A DNA stretch of 64,000 nt from Noviherbaspirillum autotrophicum (GCF_000818395.1 NZ_JWJG01000028.1:4976615-5040614), one strand, 5' to 3'. Positions 9,285 through 18,231 are shown, counted from the first letter of the stretch. A program made the numbers and translations. Notes: generated by a model from the letters alone, not told the origin.

Positions 9285-9897
9285 TCACGCCCATTCGGCA
9301 CTCAACGTCTCCGCCTGTTCCAGCACCAGTTGCACCGCCTCCTCCTGCTTTACGGGCGGGTACTTGTACTTGCGCAGGATGCACCTGACCATCAGCCGCA
9401 GCTTCGCGCGCACGCTTTCTCGCACCGACCAGTCCACGCTGACGTTTTTCCGCAGGTTTTCAGCCAGCTCATGCGCTATCTTTTTCAGCGTTTCTCGCCC
9501 AGCTCGCGCACCGATTCCTCGTTGTTTGCCAGCGTGTCAGAGAAAGCCAGCTCGTCGGTATTAAGTCCCAGGTGCTCGCCACGATCGGTGGCTTCCTTAA
9601 ACTTTTTGGCCATCTCGATCAATTCCTCGATGACCTGCGCCGTCACGATCGAGCGGTTCTTATACCGCTTGATCACCTTCTATAGCAGCTCGGAGAATCT
9701 CTGGTTCTGAACGACGTTGCCGGCAAAGCTGCTCTTGATTTCGCCTTCCAGCAGCCGTTCCAGCAGTTCGGCCAGAAATTCATCGTCGAGGATGCCAATA
9801 TTCGGCTTGTCCAGGCCAGCTGCCTCAAATACATTGCGTATTCGATTCTTAGTCCGCAGCACGTCCTGCTCCGTACGCATCCGGTCTGGTGGTGATA
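9285..9897 (-). pseudogene. hsdR: Relic of type I restriction endonuclease HsdR, C-terminal end
   Basis: Reading the minus strand from about 9897 gives RTEQDVLRTKNRIRNVFEAA, then FAGNVVQNQRFSELL, an in-frame TAG where Gln is expected, then KVIKRYKNRSIVTAQVIEEL. A frameshift near 9495 follows, then [32 protein letters not shown] and the end [10 protein letters not shown] at 9285-9287. This matches the C-terminal helical end of HsdR as I remember it. The motor and nuclease domains, hsdM and hsdS are absent from the window, so this is a dead fragment. The 282 bases between it and the next relic hold nothing recognisable. Confidence 0.8.
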
Positions 9898-10179
9898 AGT
9901 ACCGTCAGCGACACGGCCAAAGCGGAAATTGCCAAAATTCAACAGATGGGATCAACCCGCCCCATTGTTGCCAGTCATGCAGGATTCTGGAACGTCTGCA
10001 ACGCAGCGAAAGAAGCCATTCTTTCATTTTTCAGGTTGGAAGCTAATCTGGGGACGCTGATAGATTGGGGCAGGTTGTCAATACCTTTGGATACCTACTT
10101 GCCACACTTAGGTTTACTCTTTGAAGGGCTAATACTGTGCCCTTCAAAGATCTAACCGTTAAAATCGTAGATAGCGAGA

Positions 10180-10948
10180 TTAACGCGAGCCAACCAGAAG
10201 TGCTCCATCGGTCCGCGCACTGTTCGTGCCGGCGATAATAAGCTCGCGCTTACCTGACGAGAGAGGATATTCGAGAGCAATGCCATTTGCCGTTTGACCG
10301 GGTGTTTCACATGGCGCGGCTCCAAACGTGAGCGAAACGTTGAATACATTCTTGCCGGACGCACGCGGCGTAAGGGTACCAGTTGCGGTGCAGCCGCCTC
10401 CCGAAGCTGTAAACGAACCGTTGCTTGCGATCGACAGAGCGACTGAAGTCCCGGACACCTCCGTCATGTTCCAGTTGCCCACAATATTCGCTAAGGTGGG
10501 CGCGGTGTTGTAGTTATAGGTTGAGTTCGGCATCGGTGCGCCGGTGAAAGTCAGGCTTTGGTTGCCCGATGAGACAGTACCGTTAAAGCTGGCGCCGGCT
10601 ACGTAGGTTGCGCTCATCGTGCCACTTGTTACAGAACCGTTCGCGGCGAAATCCTTTAGGTTGGAAGACGAAAAGCTGCCATTGCTTGCCTGACCGGTAC
10701 CATTGATGAAACCGTAGACATAGAAGGTGCCGCTCACGGTATTGCCATAGATCGTGTAAATCTCGTTATTTTCGAGAATGAGCGTGTTATGTTCCCGGCC
10801 ATTCGACACCGTACCTGCATACACGCCCTGAACTGGCGATGACTGAACTACCGCGCTGTCGTTGCTAGTGCTTACTACTGCTGCCGCCACCACCACAAGC
10901 CGAAAGGACCGTGGTCGCGCATACCGCTGCTAAAAGTCGTTTGTTCAT
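10180..10948 (-). pseudogene. Secreted lipoprotein gene with an early frameshift
   Basis: ATG at 10948, preceded by GGGGAG, starts MNKRLLAAVCATTVLSACGG, a lipoprotein signal with lipobox LSAC (Cys18). The frame then hits TAG after GGSSSKH. The long frame that follows (about 230 aa, Ser/Thr/Gly/Asn-rich, with GVYAGTVSN and GNWNMTEVSG) is one base out of register. Removing one A from AGTAAGCAC near 10871-10874 would join them as SSSTSNDSAVVQ. The body looks like a beta-rich surface lipoprotein of unknown role. The shift could be a real inactivating mutation, a phase switch or a sequencing error. Confidence 0.7.
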
Positions 10949-11713
10949 ATCGAATTACTCCCCGTTGTTGAAAAAAATTTACCGATGGTAACTTTTTCCA
11001 TTGCTTTGGGGCACCCCATATTTGTGGGGTACACGACAAGGTCTCTAGGTTCCGGGGCCACAAAAAAGAGTGCCGGCAAAAACCTGTTAATTTCCATTAC
11101 AGGTCGGCCCAAGATACTCAAATCTTTGCACTTTGGCGTAACTTAAAAATACGCAGGTTTAGTCAAACTGCTGTATATGAAATCGTCGGCAATTGGCCGA
11201 AGGGAGTCTTTCACAATTTTCGATTGCGGGTGCGCAACGCTCAATGCCGATAAATCTTGCCGCGTGTGTCTCTCATCTTTTGCGCTGTCAGCATCACCGA
11301 CTTCAATTCATATCAAGCCTGCGCCTGCAGCAGTAATTTGCAGACAGCTTTTACCTGTATCAGTGGGGGTACGCGCTAGCTGCGCGTCGCTTTGCGTGTA
11401 GCAGTGGCACTGATCTCGGTACGGTGACGCGCTCTGTCTGAAGATGCCTTTCAAGTACCCAAGCGTGCACCTGTTCGGTGTCGAAATTCCTTACAAATTG
11501 CAGCCAGCCTTTTTCAAAAGCTTATAAAAATTAGTCACTTGCATGAATGGTCTTGAACTTGCTTTGGCTAGCACGGCACGATGTTTGGATTTCGTAGACC
11601 ATCTCGATGTAGAGGGTGCGTTCCCGGTGATGCAGTTCTTCATGGCAGTCTGGAGGGGAGAAAAACATGCATTGACGCAGGGGGTAAAGAGAAGAATTCA
11701 TGAAAGGCACACG
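10949..11713. other. Intergenic stretch without a supported gene
   Basis: This 765-base, relatively AT-rich stretch separates two divergent genes for exported proteins. The only structure seen is a small hairpin, ACCCCA / TGGGGT (11013-11018 with 11025-11030). Short open frames, such as one at 11177-11401, have no family resemblance and no convincing ribosome site. Confidence 0.5.
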
Positions 11714-12847
11714 ATGCTAAAAAATCTCACCGGAAAATTTGCTTGGCTGTTGTACTGTAATGTACTGCTAGCGTCGGGAACGGCTCAGGCCGCACCTTTC
11801 TATACCATTACCGATCTCGGTACATTGGGCGGCGTATTTAGCTATGGGGCTAAAATTAATAACGCAGGGCAGGTGACAGGCTCTTCAACAACCAGCACAG
11901 GCACGACACATGCCTTCATCTACAGCAACGGGGCCATGACCGATTTAGGCACCTTGGGTGGCTCGTATAGCTATGGATATGACATCAATAACGCGGGGCA
12001 GGTAACGGGATATGCGTATAACAGCAATAACACCGCAAATGCTTTCATCTACAGCAACGGCACCATGACCTTTCTCGGTTCGTTGGTTGGCTCAACCGCA
12101 AATAGCACCGGGTCGGGCATCAACGATGCCGGGCAGGTAGCAGGAACTTCATCATCTTCCAGTGATAACTATAATCATGCCGTTATCTACAGCAATGGGT
12201 CTATCACCGATCTTGGCTCAAACAGCCTTGGTATTGCCATCAACAATGCTGGGCAAACACTGATTTATTCAGGAGCCCATGCCGTCATCTACAAAAACGG
12301 CATCATGACCGATCTCGGTACATTAGCCGGCGTAATGAGCTTTGGGGCTGACATCAATAATGCGGAGCAGGTGACGGGATATTCCACTTTTTCAACGACG
12401 AACTATAGTTCGTACCATGCCTTCCTCTACAGTAACGGGTCCATGATCGATCTGGGTACTTTGGGGGGCGCATCTAGCTATGGGTGGGGCATCAATGATG
12501 CCGGAGATGTCGTCGGCTATTCCCTCACCAATATTGGACAGCATCATGCGTTCAAATATACGGCAGGGCAAATGATGGACCTCAATTCAATTGTCGAGGT
12601 TCAGGATAATGGCTGGGAACTTTATGAAGCAATGGGGATTAACGATGCTGGCCAAATTACTGGATATGGAACGATTAATGGACAAACACATGCCTTTCTA
12701 TTGTCGCCAAGATTGCATCCGGTAACCCCTGTTCCCGAACCTGCGTCTTTGACGTTGTTTGGGCTTGGTTTGGTCAGCCTATGGAACAGGCGACGACGTA
12801 CAATGCGAAAATACCGCGCTGCCGAACTGGCGCACGACAAAACATAA
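11714..12847 (+). CDS. HAF-repeat protein with PEP-CTERM sorting signal
   Basis: Predicted exported and cell-surface-anchored protein of 377 aa. A signal peptide (MLKNLTGKFAWLL to about SGTAQA) is followed by six to seven imperfect repeats of about 45 residues built on DLGTLGG, INNAGQVTG and HAFIYSNG, the HAF repeat pattern. The C-terminus has PVPEPASLTLFGLGLVSLWNRRRR: the PEP motif, one hydrophobic helix and a basic tail that an exosortase/EpsH system would recognise. No exosortase is in the window. ATG 11714 is chosen because it is preceded by GAAAGG and starts the signal peptide; an in-frame ATG at 11543 would add 57 residues without it. Role probably in the exopolysaccharide or surface matrix. 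Confidence 0.85.
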   Translation: MLKNLTGKFAWLLYCNVLLASGTAQAAPFYTITDLGTLGGVFSYGAKINNAGQVTGSSTTSTGTTHAFIYSNGAMTDLGTLGGSYSYGYDINNAGQVTGYAYNSNNTANAFIYSNGTMTFLGSLVGSTANSTGSGINDAGQVAGTSSSSSDNYNHAVIYSNGSITDLGSNSLGIAINNAGQTLIYSGAHAVIYKNGIMTDLGTLAGVMSFGADINNAEQVTGYSTFSTTNYSSYHAFLYSNGSMIDLGTLGGASSYGWGINDAGDVVGYSLTNIGQHHAFKYTAGQMMDLNSIVEVQDNGWELYEAMGINDAGQITGYGTINGQTHAFLLSPRLHPVTPVPEPASLTLFGLGLVSLWNRRRRTMRKYRAAELAHDKT

Positions 12848-12870
12848 CGCGCTCTAGGTTAGGGCAAATA

Positions 12871-12900
12871 GCCGGCGCTTTTTCGCAACGGAGCGCCGGC
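12871..12900 (+). terminator. Hairpin after the HAF/PEP-CTERM gene
   Basis: Perfect 9-bp GC-rich stem GCCGGCGCT / AGCGCCGGC with a 12-base loop, 24 bases after the stop. No strong T run follows. Confidence 0.55.
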
Positions 12901-13294
12901 CTCCTTAGGAAAAATCTAGCTTTCCAGTCAGCATCTTCTTGTCAGTGACACCACTTTCTGATTTTGGCCGCTTCTGCCTGGTGGCAAGCTTGCAGGAACG
13001 GCAGCTTGTTTACGGGTGTTCGAACTCAGGGGTCACAGACGAAAGGCTGCAACCGCGTGTAGCCGCTGGTACTGCAAGATCGCCGACCAAGCACATCCGG
13101 CCATAAGCAGCCGAAGAAAGCCAAACATTATATTTCGACCGTTGCGTTCGCCCCCTCAGCAGGATATGCCATCAATTCGCTTATTCATTCCGAAAATTCG
13201 CTAGCTATGGTGACAGCGGAATATACGCCGTAGTTTGCACCCGCAATCAGCACTGCAGCATGAGTGTTACCTATTGTCGCTGACGAAGTCTGCT
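12901..13294. other. Intergenic stretch with no recognisable gene
   Basis: About 394 bases between the HAF-repeat gene and the umuC relic. Short open frames exist on both strands without motifs or ribosome sites. Confidence 0.45.
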
Positions 13295-14485
13295 CTAAAG
13301 AGGCAATGCCAGCGCCACTGGGATCTCGCCCCAGCGAGTCGTATAGCACGGCGTCTTGCGCTCGCGACGCATTCCCTACGATGGACGCAGGCCTACCGAG
13401 CCAACGCAGACGGCATCGGGACCATACCGTTGGTTGAGGAAGTTCAGCGCCGCCATGAGCTTGTCCGATTTTTTCAATTGCGGGCACCGCAAAAAATGTT
13501 CCCTTCTTAATGGAAGCATTGGACAGATCGATCAAGATCACACTGGCCTGTTTGTACAAAATTGTCCAGCCGATAAATCCGCTCCAAGCCAAACAGCGTC
13601 GTCCCGATCAGCCGCCGCGTATCAGCAGATGGCGCGGTTAGCGGGACAGTGATGGCGTTGCTGTACTGTCGGTCCTGCGGTCGAAACGAGTTAGTCTGCA
13701 CAAACACCTGCACAGCCCCGCACACCGATCCCTGCTGCCGGAGTTTTTCCGCTGCTCGCGTCATGTAGGTCGATACTGCTTCGCGCAGGTCGTCCACGGC
13801 CACCACCATCTGCCCGAACGACTTCGATGAAATGATCTGCTTCTTTGCCGGCGCGACCTCTTCCAGCGCGAGGCACGACAGCCCACGCAGCTCGACGGCA
13901 GTCCGTTCCATCACGATGCCGAAGTGCGCCCGCAACCAGCTCGGCGGCATGTCGCGCAACGCCTTGACCGTGTCGATCCCCACCGCCTGCAATTGCGCTG
14001 CAATGCGCGCCCCGACACCCCAGACCTCACCAACATCGATGTCTGCCAGCAGCACCTCCTGCTCGCCGGGCGGCATAGCCCTGAAGTCGCATACCCCGTT
14101 GAATTGCGGTCGCTTCTTCGCGATATGGTTCGCCAGCTTGGCCAAGGTCTTGGTTGGAGCGATGCCGACGCAAACGGGTAACCCAGTCCATTGACGCACC
14201 TTCTGGCGGATTGCCTGCCCCAAGGCCCCTGGAGAGGCCCACAGACCCTCCAGACCGGCTAGGCTGAGGAAACATTCGTCGATCGAAAAATTTCAACTTG
14301 GGGACTGTAATCACGAAGGAGCGACATGACGCGGTTGCTCATGTCGCCGTAAAGCGCGTAGTTGGACGACAACGCGATGATGTCGTGCCGCGCCGCCAGT
14401 TCCTTCATCTAAAACCACGGCGCGCCCATCTTTACGCCCGGCGTCTCGACCTCATTGGAGCGCGTGACGGCGCATCCATTATTCA
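13295..14485 (-). pseudogene. umuC: Decayed umuC (DNA polymerase V catalytic subunit)
   Basis: Minus-strand reading gives, in order, GCAVTRSNEVETPGVKMGAP, WF then TAG where Gln is expected (near 14416), MKELAARHDIIALSSNYALY, MSNRVMSLLRDYSPQVEIF, a one-base loss in a T run near 14288, SIDECFLSLAGLEGL, then the little-finger region to GLERIYR. A further shift near 13565 is followed by ASVILIDLSNASIK. One or two more shifts precede the proper end RKTPCYTTRWGEIPVA (stop at 13295-13297). The first 45 or so residues, with the first catalytic Asp, are missing. This is a translesion polymerase relic; no umuD is nearby. Confidence 0.85.
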
Positions 14486-14818
14486 GCCATCTCAAAATTT
14501 TTCAGTCCATCGCTCGACTAACAAAGTACCGGACGGAGCCTTTAATGTGACAAGCGCTACGTCGTCTTTTCCTTGTGAGGCTTGCAGCGACTGAATAAGT
14601 TGGATCACAACGCTTATTACCAAACGTCAAATGACCTCTTTCCTAAATCGATACTCTTTTTTAGTTGGATACATACTTTAGGCAACAAAAAAAATTTCTC
14701 AAACAAGTGTTCTGATTCGCGCCAGTGGACTGGGCCATTTCGACTTTCACCTTATTGGAAAAAATGTCAGCCTAGTTTCGCTGAGTTTAATTAAATTCTT
14801 TCCTGGAACAAAAAGGAT
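14486..14818. other. AT-rich intergenic stretch
   Basis: 333 bases with a marked fall in GC content towards the right, upstream of an AT-rich orphan gene. It probably carries that gene's promoter, but no single promoter stands out. Confidence 0.4.
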
Positions 14819-15355
14819 ATGGAAGAGATGAAAGGTATCGCAAATGGAAATATCGACGGCACAGATATTCGAAATTTTATGGCTTACCGGGGTGCCATAG
14901 TAGCAAAAGAATTTCGGTCCATAGGATCATGCCAATGTGAATTTCACACCTCAATGGATATTGAGACCATCATTCTTACGATTGTAAAGGGCGAAAGAAG
15001 AGAAATTAAATTTGGGGTCAAGGTACTCCATAAATTCGACAACGGTAGAGATGAAGTCTCCGTATGCTTGGATTTTGATGAAATTGAAGAGCTTATACAG
15101 GCTCTCCATTTCATTGCAAAAACTGCAGCAGAAATAATTAGTACCGAGCGCGATTACACTGAAGTAGTCTATGCGACCAAGGACAACGCAACTTTTGGCT
15201 TCTATCAAGATGCTAACAAACAAACTGCATTCTTCTGTTTGTCGCCGAGAAAAACAGGATTTCTATCTTTTGATACGCTTGGGGAAGTGAGCAAAATTCT
15301 CCATGCGGCACGAACACATTTAGTAAATCACGGCGCCCAAGTTAGTTATAAGTGA
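14819..15355 (+). CDS. AT-rich orphan protein of unknown function
   Basis: Protein of 178 aa, soluble, mixed alpha/beta character, no signal peptide and no motif that I recognise. Base composition is far lower in GC than the flanking genes, which points to recent transfer. AAAAAGGAT lies directly before the ATG at 14819. The in-frame ATG three codons later (14828) has a better spacing to that AAGGA, so either may be the true start. Ends in a stretch of low-GC non-coding DNA. Standing alone with no partner, its role cannot be inferred. Confidence 0.6.
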   Translation: MEEMKGIANGNIDGTDIRNFMAYRGAIVAKEFRSIGSCQCEFHTSMDIETIILTIVKGERREIKFGVKVLHKFDNGRDEVSVCLDFDEIEELIQALHFIAKTAAEIISTERDYTEVVYATKDNATFGFYQDANKQTAFFCLSPRKTGFLSFDTLGEVSKILHAARTHLVNHGAQVSYK

Positions 15356-15550
15356 AAAACACTTTTGTTGAAAAGTAGAAAAAATATCGCTCTTTGAATA
15401 CGAAAAAATTTTTTGACGGTCGAATCTATAGAAGTTGCTGGGTCCCGTACCCCCGTTCGACCGCCCCCCTGGTCCTCGACTTCGCGCCTTCTTACCGAAC
15501 CATACAGTAGCCAGCATCTGCCAGCTAATTGCCGCGCGATTCGGCTGGAG

Positions 15551-15760
15551 TTAATTTGCTCCCCACTTGGCTCTGAATTTGCGCCCAACCCGCGCAACAC
15601 GCCCCATGGCATGTAAAGCATTGAGCGCATCGATTGTTGTCTTGTAGGGAATCTTCAGCACGACTGCAATGTCGCGTGCCGAAGCAAAATCCGAGATGCT
15701 GCCGAGATAATCAACGATGGCCTGGCGATGGCGGAGCTGGGTCGGCATGATGGGCTGCAT
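15551..15760 (-). CDS. Small winged-helix-like DNA-binding protein
   Basis: 69 aa. The sequence HRQAIVDYLGSISDFASARD, followed by IAVVLKIPYKTTIDALNALH and a basic end, reads like a small helix-turn-helix or winged-helix domain of the kind that sits near other small mobile-element genes. It is the last of up to four minus-strand genes at 15551-16741 and may regulate them. The assignment rests on pattern only. Confidence 0.5.
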   Translation of the reverse strand: MQPIMPTQLRHRQAIVDYLGSISDFASARDIAVVLKIPYKTTIDALNALHAMGRVARVGRKFRAKWGAN

Positions 15761-15766
15761 GGGAGC

Positions 15767-15880
15767 TTAGCTGCACACACCATATGCTCCTCGAATCAAT
15801 TCGACGTAATCACGGGCGGCATCAGAGCTATCGAAGCCGAGGGCAGCCTTCCAATAAACCGCCCGACGATCGCGCCCCAT
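15767..15880 (-). CDS. Possible short protein between the zinc-ribbon and HTH genes
   Basis: From ATG 15880 a 37-residue peptide (MGRDRRAVYWKAALGFDSSD onward) ends seven bases before the HTH gene begins. The same frame stays open upstream across the stop of the zinc-ribbon gene, so the true protein may be longer and start at a non-ATG codon (a TTG lies further up), overlapping that gene. No family is recognised. Confidence 0.3.
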   Translation of the reverse strand: MGRDRRAVYWKAALGFDSSDAARDYVELIRGAYGVCS

Positions 15881-15911
15881 ATAGTTCGTTTTAACGACCG
15901 CCGGGCGGACA

Positions 15912-16436
15912 TTAATCTCTGTTGGAGTGTCCAGCCGACAGCCGACCAAAAGCCGCCTCCCGTGCAGTAACGAGCTGATGCAAATGACGCAGGTAAGTAC
16001 GGCGCCACATGCCGACCGGCCTCGCTGGCACCTCATATCCGGCAAGACCACCCAAGCGCGCCAGTATCTTTTGCGCTTTGATCATGGCGCGTTCCGGTGC
16101 GTGGCCGCGCTGGCATTCGTAAATCAATCCGGCGCAGCGCCGGCACTTCAAGTGGGCCCCATCGACAAATAGCGAAAAGCACTTTCTCCCGCACGCGAGG
16201 CATTGGATATGGGCCAGATATCGATCTTTACGGAACTCCCGGCGGCTGATTGGAGCTTGGTAGACACTGCCACCAACGAGGATGGTCACGGTGTGATCGG
16301 CCAGCATGACGATGCCCACAACCACCGATCCGCCGCAAACCCATTCGATTTTCATACAGCCGGAAGGGGTCGATCGTGCGGCCTTGCTGATCTTGAGAAT
16401 ATTGACTTGCAAGGCATTTTCGACGGTCTTAGCCAT
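15912..16436 (-). CDS. Zinc-ribbon-like protein of unknown function (paralogue A)
   Basis: 174 aa. The centre carries two Cys pairs, IQCLACGRK and LKCRRCAGL, within AHLKCRRCAGLIYECQR, a plausible zinc ribbon. This is followed by a basic helical part (ERAMIKAQKILARLGGLAGY). The same layout (CxxxxC or CxxC, then ACRRC, then a tyrosine and an arginine-rich helix) appears in the protein at 17617-18231, so the two are paralogues. Start ATG 16436 lies eight bases after the stop of the upstream gene, so they form an operon. The family is familiar from mobile regions but has no known role. DNA or RNA binding is a guess. Confidence 0.6.
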   Translation of the reverse strand: MAKTVENALQVNILKISKAARSTPSGCMKIEWVCGGSVVVGIVMLADHTVTILVGGSVYQAPISRREFRKDRYLAHIQCLACGRKCFSLFVDGAHLKCRRCAGLIYECQRGHAPERAMIKAQKILARLGGLAGYEVPARPVGMWRRTYLRHLHQLVTAREAAFGRLSAGHSNRD

Positions 16437-16444
16437 AGCTATGC

Positions 16445-16741
16445 CTAAATTCCAAAGGAATCGGAACGCGAACGGCAGTGACAGCACACGCCCGCCCTAG
16501 CCAATTCGTAATCACGGACAATATTGAAGCGCACGTTTGTCAGGAGGCCCAGCTCGAAACCATTAAATTCCTCTTCGATCCCGACATGCGCATGAAGCTG
16601 GTCTTCCATTTCCTCGAAAGTCATTTCGTCCAAGCCTTTGCCGGTTGCATGTGCAGACATATTCGGGTGCCAGTACCAGGCCATATTGTTTTCAACCAAC
16701 ATGTCTTGTGCTTCAGAATACGAAATTGTGAACGTAAACAT
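16445..16741 (-). CDS. Small acidic protein of unknown function
   Basis: 98 aa, acidic (TFEEMEDQLHAHVGIEEEFN) with a C-terminal CCHC-like stretch (GVCCHCRSRS). The start is well supported: AGGAGGTAATAACG directly precedes ATG 16741, an almost ideal ribosome site. First gene of the minus-strand cluster with the zinc-ribbon and HTH genes. Function not recognised. Confidence 0.6.
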   Translation of the reverse strand: MFTFTISYSEAQDMLVENNMAWYWHPNMSAHATGKGLDEMTFEEMEDQLHAHVGIEEEFNGFELGLLTNVRFNIVRDYELARAGVCCHCRSRSDSFGI

Positions 16742-16896
16742 CGTTATTACCTCCTAAGAATTAACTCAGCAGCAATGAACAAAAAATAGAAGCACTCCGG
16801 GATCGGGGGCGGCAGAGGCGACAGCGCAGTGTGCTCACTGGCCTTACATAGCCTTGACTGGCAATTCAACAGCCCCTTCAGATATCTCAAGGTCTC

Positions 16897-17583
16897 ATGG
16901 TTCTCCTTCATGGCGTTATTGACCTGCTCAATCACCTGAGCGTGCTGCCGCCAGCGGGCAAAGTGCGTGTGGCCGCCCCTCAAAGTATGCCGCTCGACAC
17001 CATTCGCCTGTTTGTCATCTCGAAGCTGGCCTGGATCCGCGCGCAGCAGCGCAAGCTGCAGGCGCAAGAACGTGAAACACCGCGCGAGTTCCTGAACAAG
17101 GAAAGCCACTACCTGTGGGGCAAGCGCTATCTGCTAGAGCTCAGCTTTGCGGACGCGGCGCCAACCGTGAGCCTCACGCCGCGCAAGCTGAAGCTGCAAG
17201 TGCGCCCAAGCGCCGACCCGGTGCGATGCGAAGAGGTCCTCGATGGCTGGTACCGGCAACAGGTGCGGGACGCACTACCGGCGCTGCTGGCGAAGTGGGA
17301 ATCGCTGCTCGGCGTGAAGGCATCTCGGGTCTTCGTTCAGCGCATGAAGACCAAGTGGGGAAGCTGCACGCCCGAATCAGGCTACATCCGGCTCAACACC
17401 GACCTGGCCAAGAAGCCACCGGAGTGCCTAGAGTACATTGTGGTCCATGAGCTGGTGCACCTGCTTGAACCATCACACAACGAGCGGTTCTCGGCGCTGA
17501 TGGATTTGTATTTGCCGCATTGGCAGCACCTGAGGAAACAACTGAACAAGTTGCCGATCAGGCATGAAGACTGGCACTACTAG
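16897..17583 (+). CDS. YgjP-like (DUF45) metallopeptidase
   Basis: 228 aa, zincin-like. The motif HELVH at 184-188 with a further His at 194 (HELVHLLEPSH) gives the metal site. FVQRMKTKWGSC, GYIRLNTDLAKKPPECLEY and the end RHEDWHY match the family. In many genomes this family sits beside type I restriction genes, and an hsdR relic lies 7 kb away, so it may be what is left of such a locus. The first 20 residues match the family poorly (usual IKNVHLSV-type text is blurred), so the N-terminus may be damaged or the start further upstream lost. Confidence 0.8.
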   Translation: MVLLHGVIDLLNHLSVLPPAGKVRVAAPQSMPLDTIRLFVISKLAWIRAQQRKLQAQERETPREFLNKESHYLWGKRYLLELSFADAAPTVSLTPRKLKLQVRPSADPVRCEEVLDGWYRQQVRDALPALLAKWESLLGVKASRVFVQRMKTKWGSCTPESGYIRLNTDLAKKPPECLEYIVVHELVHLLEPSHNERFSALMDLYLPHWQHLRKQLNKLPIRHEDWHY

Positions 17584-17616
17584 CCGGCTCTACTACTCGC
17601 CGCGCCAAAAATTTAT

Positions 17617-18231
17617 TTAGTCCGGGGGCTCGTTTGAAACACCTAGCTGCGACACTATCATGGAAAGTGACTTATTCACGAACATTGCTTGTTCGGCACA
17701 TAAGCGCTCGAAGGTTCGCTGTCGCATCCACTTCGTTCTCTCACCCTCGCCGTTAAACAAGTCCAGGTCCCAGCCAAGTCGTGCCCGGATTTTTTCGGCC
17801 CGCCGCAAGGCCCGGTCATAATCCGCTACCCGCTGGCTGCGATAGGCCAATCGACAGCAGCGCCGGCATGCGAAACCGCCACCGAAAAACAGAATCGCCG
17901 CGCGGCGCCCGCACCCCTTGGACGGACACCGAAACCATGCGCGATGACCGCCATAAGTACATGGCATCCAATCCAGCTGGACCGAACACTCTGCATCTTC
18001 CCAATCCGCCCCCTTGTTGCGGCAACGGTAGGCCAAGGTTACCCGATCGACTTCCGAGTGCACGTCGATCGACGCCGTTTGCACGCCATCCCGCATCCAT
18101 CCCCAGCTAAAGGTTTTCCCTGGCGTCAGATAACCTTCTCGTTGCCACCGCCGCACGTCAAGCTGGAGACATTCATCGGTGCATGCTTTTGCGTCAGGAT
18201 GCCAACGTCTCCCACTAGTCGGTCCGCCCAT
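17617..18231 (-). CDS. Zinc-ribbon-like protein of unknown function (paralogue B)
   Basis: 204 aa. It begins MGGPTSGRRWHPDAK, then a DVRRWQREGYLTPG segment, a beta-rich middle, FRCPSKGCGRRAAILFF, ACRRCCRLAYRSQR and an Arg-rich helix DYDRALRRAEKIRARLGW. It belongs to a family I know as a common passenger of plasmids, phages and islands without a proven role; paralogue A at 15912-16436 is shorter and more diverged. It faces the metallopeptidase gene tail to tail and lies 87 bases downstream of the large orphan gene on the same strand, so it may be co-transcribed with that gene. Confidence 0.65.
   Translation of the reverse strand: MGGPTSGRRWHPDAKACTDECLQLDVRRWQREGYLTPGKTFSWGWMRDGVQTASIDVHSEVDRVTLAYRCRNKGADWEDAECSVQLDWMPCTYGGHRAWFRCPSKGCGRRAAILFFGGGFACRRCCRLAYRSQRVADYDRALRRAEKIRARLGWDLDLFNGEGERTKWMRQRTFERLCAEQAMFVNKSLSMIVSQLGVSNEPPD

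Noticed and set aside
11177-11401. A 74-residue plus-strand open frame
   Set aside because: No ribosome site, no motif, Cys/Ser-rich random look.
13016-13204. Small open frames around 13.0-13.2 kb
   Set aside because: They lie beside the umuC relic, have no motifs and change frame with the debris around them.
15551-16741. Toxin-antitoxin pair
   Set aside because: The small HTH protein could be an antitoxin, but none of the neighbours has a toxin motif (no RelE, PIN, HipA or Fic pattern).
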